A stretch of 64,000 nt of DNA from Limnohabitans sp. Rim8 (GTDB lineage: Bacteria; Pseudomonadota; Gammaproteobacteria; Burkholderiales; Burkholderiaceae_C), in NCBI RefSeq assembly GCF_945901735.1, contig NZ_CAMDLM010000002.1:1-64000 (forward strand). The letters are read 5' to 3'. Position 1 is the stretch's first letter; every line of letters starts with the position of its first letter. The translations under genes and the position numbers were made by a program. Positions 62,652 to 64,000 of this stretch are shown here, piece by piece. The notes beneath the pieces were generated by a model. That model did no database searches. It saw only the letters and a program-made list of their open reading frames with translations, and had not been told where the DNA came from.

Positions 62652-64000
62652 ATGACTCTCCAAATTCGTGTGGCCCAGCTCAACTTTGTCGTCGGTGACA
62701 TGCCGGGCAATGCCCGCAAGATCATCGATTTCGCCACCCGGGCGCATGCCGAGGGCGCGCGCCTGGTGCTGACGCCCGAGTTGTCGATTTGCGGCTATGC
62801 AGCCGAAGACCTTTTCTTGCGCCCATCGTTCATCGACGCCTGCGATGATGCCCTGAAAACGGTGGCCCGCGAACTGGCTGGGTTAAATGGCTTGCATGTG
62901 GTGGTGGGTCACCCCGAAGGCGGCGGCCTGCGCACCCGCAGCGTGGCGGTGACGCGCCGTCACAACCGCGCCAGCGTGCTGTGCGAGGGGCAGGTGGTCT
63001 GCGCTTACGACAAGCGCGAGTTGCCCAACTACCAGGTGTTTGACGAGCGTCGGTACTTCACCCCCGGCAACGGGGTCGGGGTGTTCGAGGTCGAAGGCGT
63101 GCGTGTCGGCGTGCTCATTTGCGAAGACGCCTGGTTTGACGAGCCAGCCCGCCTGGCGCGTGATGCGGGTGCCCAGGTATTGGCGGTGCTGAACGCCTCG
63201 CCTTTCCATGCGGGCAAAGGCCCGGAGCGCGAGCAGCGCATGCGCGAACGGGTGACCGATTGCGGCTTGCCCCTGATTTACGCGCATTTGGTGGGCGGCC
63301 AGGACGAGGTGATTTTTGAAGGGCGCTCGTTTGCGCTCAATGCCCAAGGTGAAACCGTGGCGCGGGCCGAGGGCTTTCGCGAAGCGGCCATGACGGTGCA
63401 GGTGCAGTCTGCGACATCGGGTGTGGACTTGAGCGCTGCGCCCGAGGCCTTGGTGCCCATGGCCAGCGCAGACGCCGAGCTGTGGGACGCCCTGGTGCTG
63501 GGCGTGCGGGACTACCTGGGCAAAAACGGTTTCAAGAGTGCGATCTTGGGCCTGTCGGGCGGCATCGATTCGGCGCTGGTGCTGGCGATTGCGGTGGACG
63601 CGATCGGGGCCGACAAGATCCACGCGGTGATGATGCCGTCGCCCTACACGGCCGACATCAGCTGGATCGATTCGCGTGACATGGTCAAGCGCTTGAATGT
63701 GCGGTATGACGAGATCTCGATCGCGCCGCTGTTTGATGGCTTCAAGCAGGCGCTCTCGGCCCAGTTTGAGGGCCTGAAAGAAGACACCACGGAAGAAAAC
63801 ATCCAGGCCCGCATTCGCGGCACGCTGCTCATGGCGTTGTCCAACAAGACCGGAGCCATTGTGCTGACCACTGGCAACAAGAGCGAGATGGCCACGGGTT
63901 ACTGCACGCTGTATGGTGACATGGCGGGCGGGTTTGCGGTCATCAAGGATGTGGTCAAGACCCGCGTGTTTGACTTGGCGCGCTGGCGCAACCTGAACGA
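62652..64000 (+). CDS. nadE: Glutamine-dependent NAD+ synthetase (3' end outside window)
   Basis: The visible 449 codons hold an N-terminal nitrilase-type glutaminase domain with Glu in LTPELSICGY near 45, Lys in DKRELPNYQVFDERRYF near 118 and Cys in LICEDAW near 155. The ATP-pyrophosphatase domain follows, with LGLSGGIDSALVLA near 300 and TTGNKSEMATGYCTLYGDMAG near 405. It amidates NaAD to NAD+ using glutamine ammonia. The C-terminus continues past the window. The ATG is at 62652, almost abutting the divergent DUF482 start. Confidence 0.94.
   Translation, partial: MTLQIRVAQLNFVVGDMPGNARKIIDFATRAHAEGARLVLTPELSICGYAAEDLFLRPSFIDACDDALKTVARELAGLNGLHVVVGHPEGGGLRTRSVAVTRRHNRASVLCEGQVVCAYDKRELPNYQVFDERRYFTPGNGVGVFEVEGVRVGVLICEDAWFDEPARLARDAGAQVLAVLNASPFHAGKGPEREQRMRERVTDCGLPLIYAHLVGGQDEVIFEGRSFALNAQGETVARAEGFREAAMTVQVQSATSGVDLSAAPEALVPMASADAELWDALVLGVRDYLGKNGFKSAILGLSGGIDSALVLAIAVDAIGADKIHAVMMPSPYTADISWIDSRDMVKRLNVRYDEISIAPLFDGFKQALSAQFEGLKEDTTEENIQARIRGTLLMALSNKTGAIVLTTGNKSEMATGYCTLYGDMAGGFAVIKDVVKTRVFDLARWRNLN

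Overview
The window looks like chromosomal DNA of a Burkholderiales bacterium, most likely Comamonadaceae (the Limnohabitans / Rhodoferax / Polaromonas / Hydrogenophaga sort). The GC-rich coding style, the many Bug-type (TctC) periplasmic binding proteins, the gloB-methyltransferase-rnhA and dnaX-ybaB-recR neighbourhoods, the K+-independent H+-pyrophosphatase and the form of the SRP RNA all point that way. The genus is inference. Both window edges cut a gene: a TonB-dependent receptor on the left and NAD+ synthetase on the right.

Layout. 1-7.3 kb holds housekeeping and accessory metabolism: receptor, formamidase-like hydrolase, Bug protein, old yellow enzyme, truC, yaaA, queF and a PACE efflux pump. 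7.3-12 kb is a toxin-antitoxin patch: higBA with a palindromic operator and translational coupling to an Upf1-like helicase, vapBC, a brnA with a decapitated brnT, and an orphan vapC. 12-14.7 kb carries an acetyltransferase, a dienoyl-CoA isomerase-like crotonase and dinB.

14.7-34.2 kb is a large hexuronate/aldarate catabolic region built from two modules. Module 1 (about 14.7-26.2 kb) has, leftward, a FadR-type regulator, glucarate dehydratase, HpaI-type aldolase, uronate dehydrogenase and an FMN-dependent hydroxyacid dehydrogenase. Rightward it has a glucarate-dehydratase-like enolase-superfamily enzyme, a Bug protein, a talarate/galactarate dehydratase, a GarD/UxaA dehydratase and a second Bug protein. 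Module 2 (about 26.5-33.7 kb) has a second FadR-type regulator, a TRAP transporter, a 2-hydroxyacid dehydrogenase, a galactarolactone-isomerase-like hydrolase, a propeller lactonase and a truncated second GarD. Together these would take up uronates or aldarates, oxidise uronate to aldarolactone, open the lactone, dehydrate the aldarate and cleave the keto-deoxy acid. Shared operator-like sites (core TTGTACGA) precede both regulators and gudD. A 5' stub of a second gudD, a hemerythrin 3' fragment and the cut GarD mark recombination scars between the modules.

35.48-40.76 kb is a small integrative island inserted in the 3' end of ffs, the SRP (4.5S) RNA gene. It is flanked by a 23-bp direct repeat and encodes a tyrosine recombinase, two AT-richer secreted proteins of unknown function, a glycine-zipper protein, a small Trp-rich protein and gene remnants.

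40.9-64 kb is core genome: dnaX (with an A9 slippery site where a short gamma form would end), ybaB, recR, an ABC-type binding protein, mltD, gloB, a methyltransferase, rnhA, an RND efflux pair, moaA-mobA-moeA, an aldehyde dehydrogenase, hppA, ppa, a GNAT-fold DUF482 protein and nadE. Paired REP-like inverted elements of one family sit at 2.1, 53.5 and 56.9 kb. Three divergent gene pairs start within a few bases of each other.
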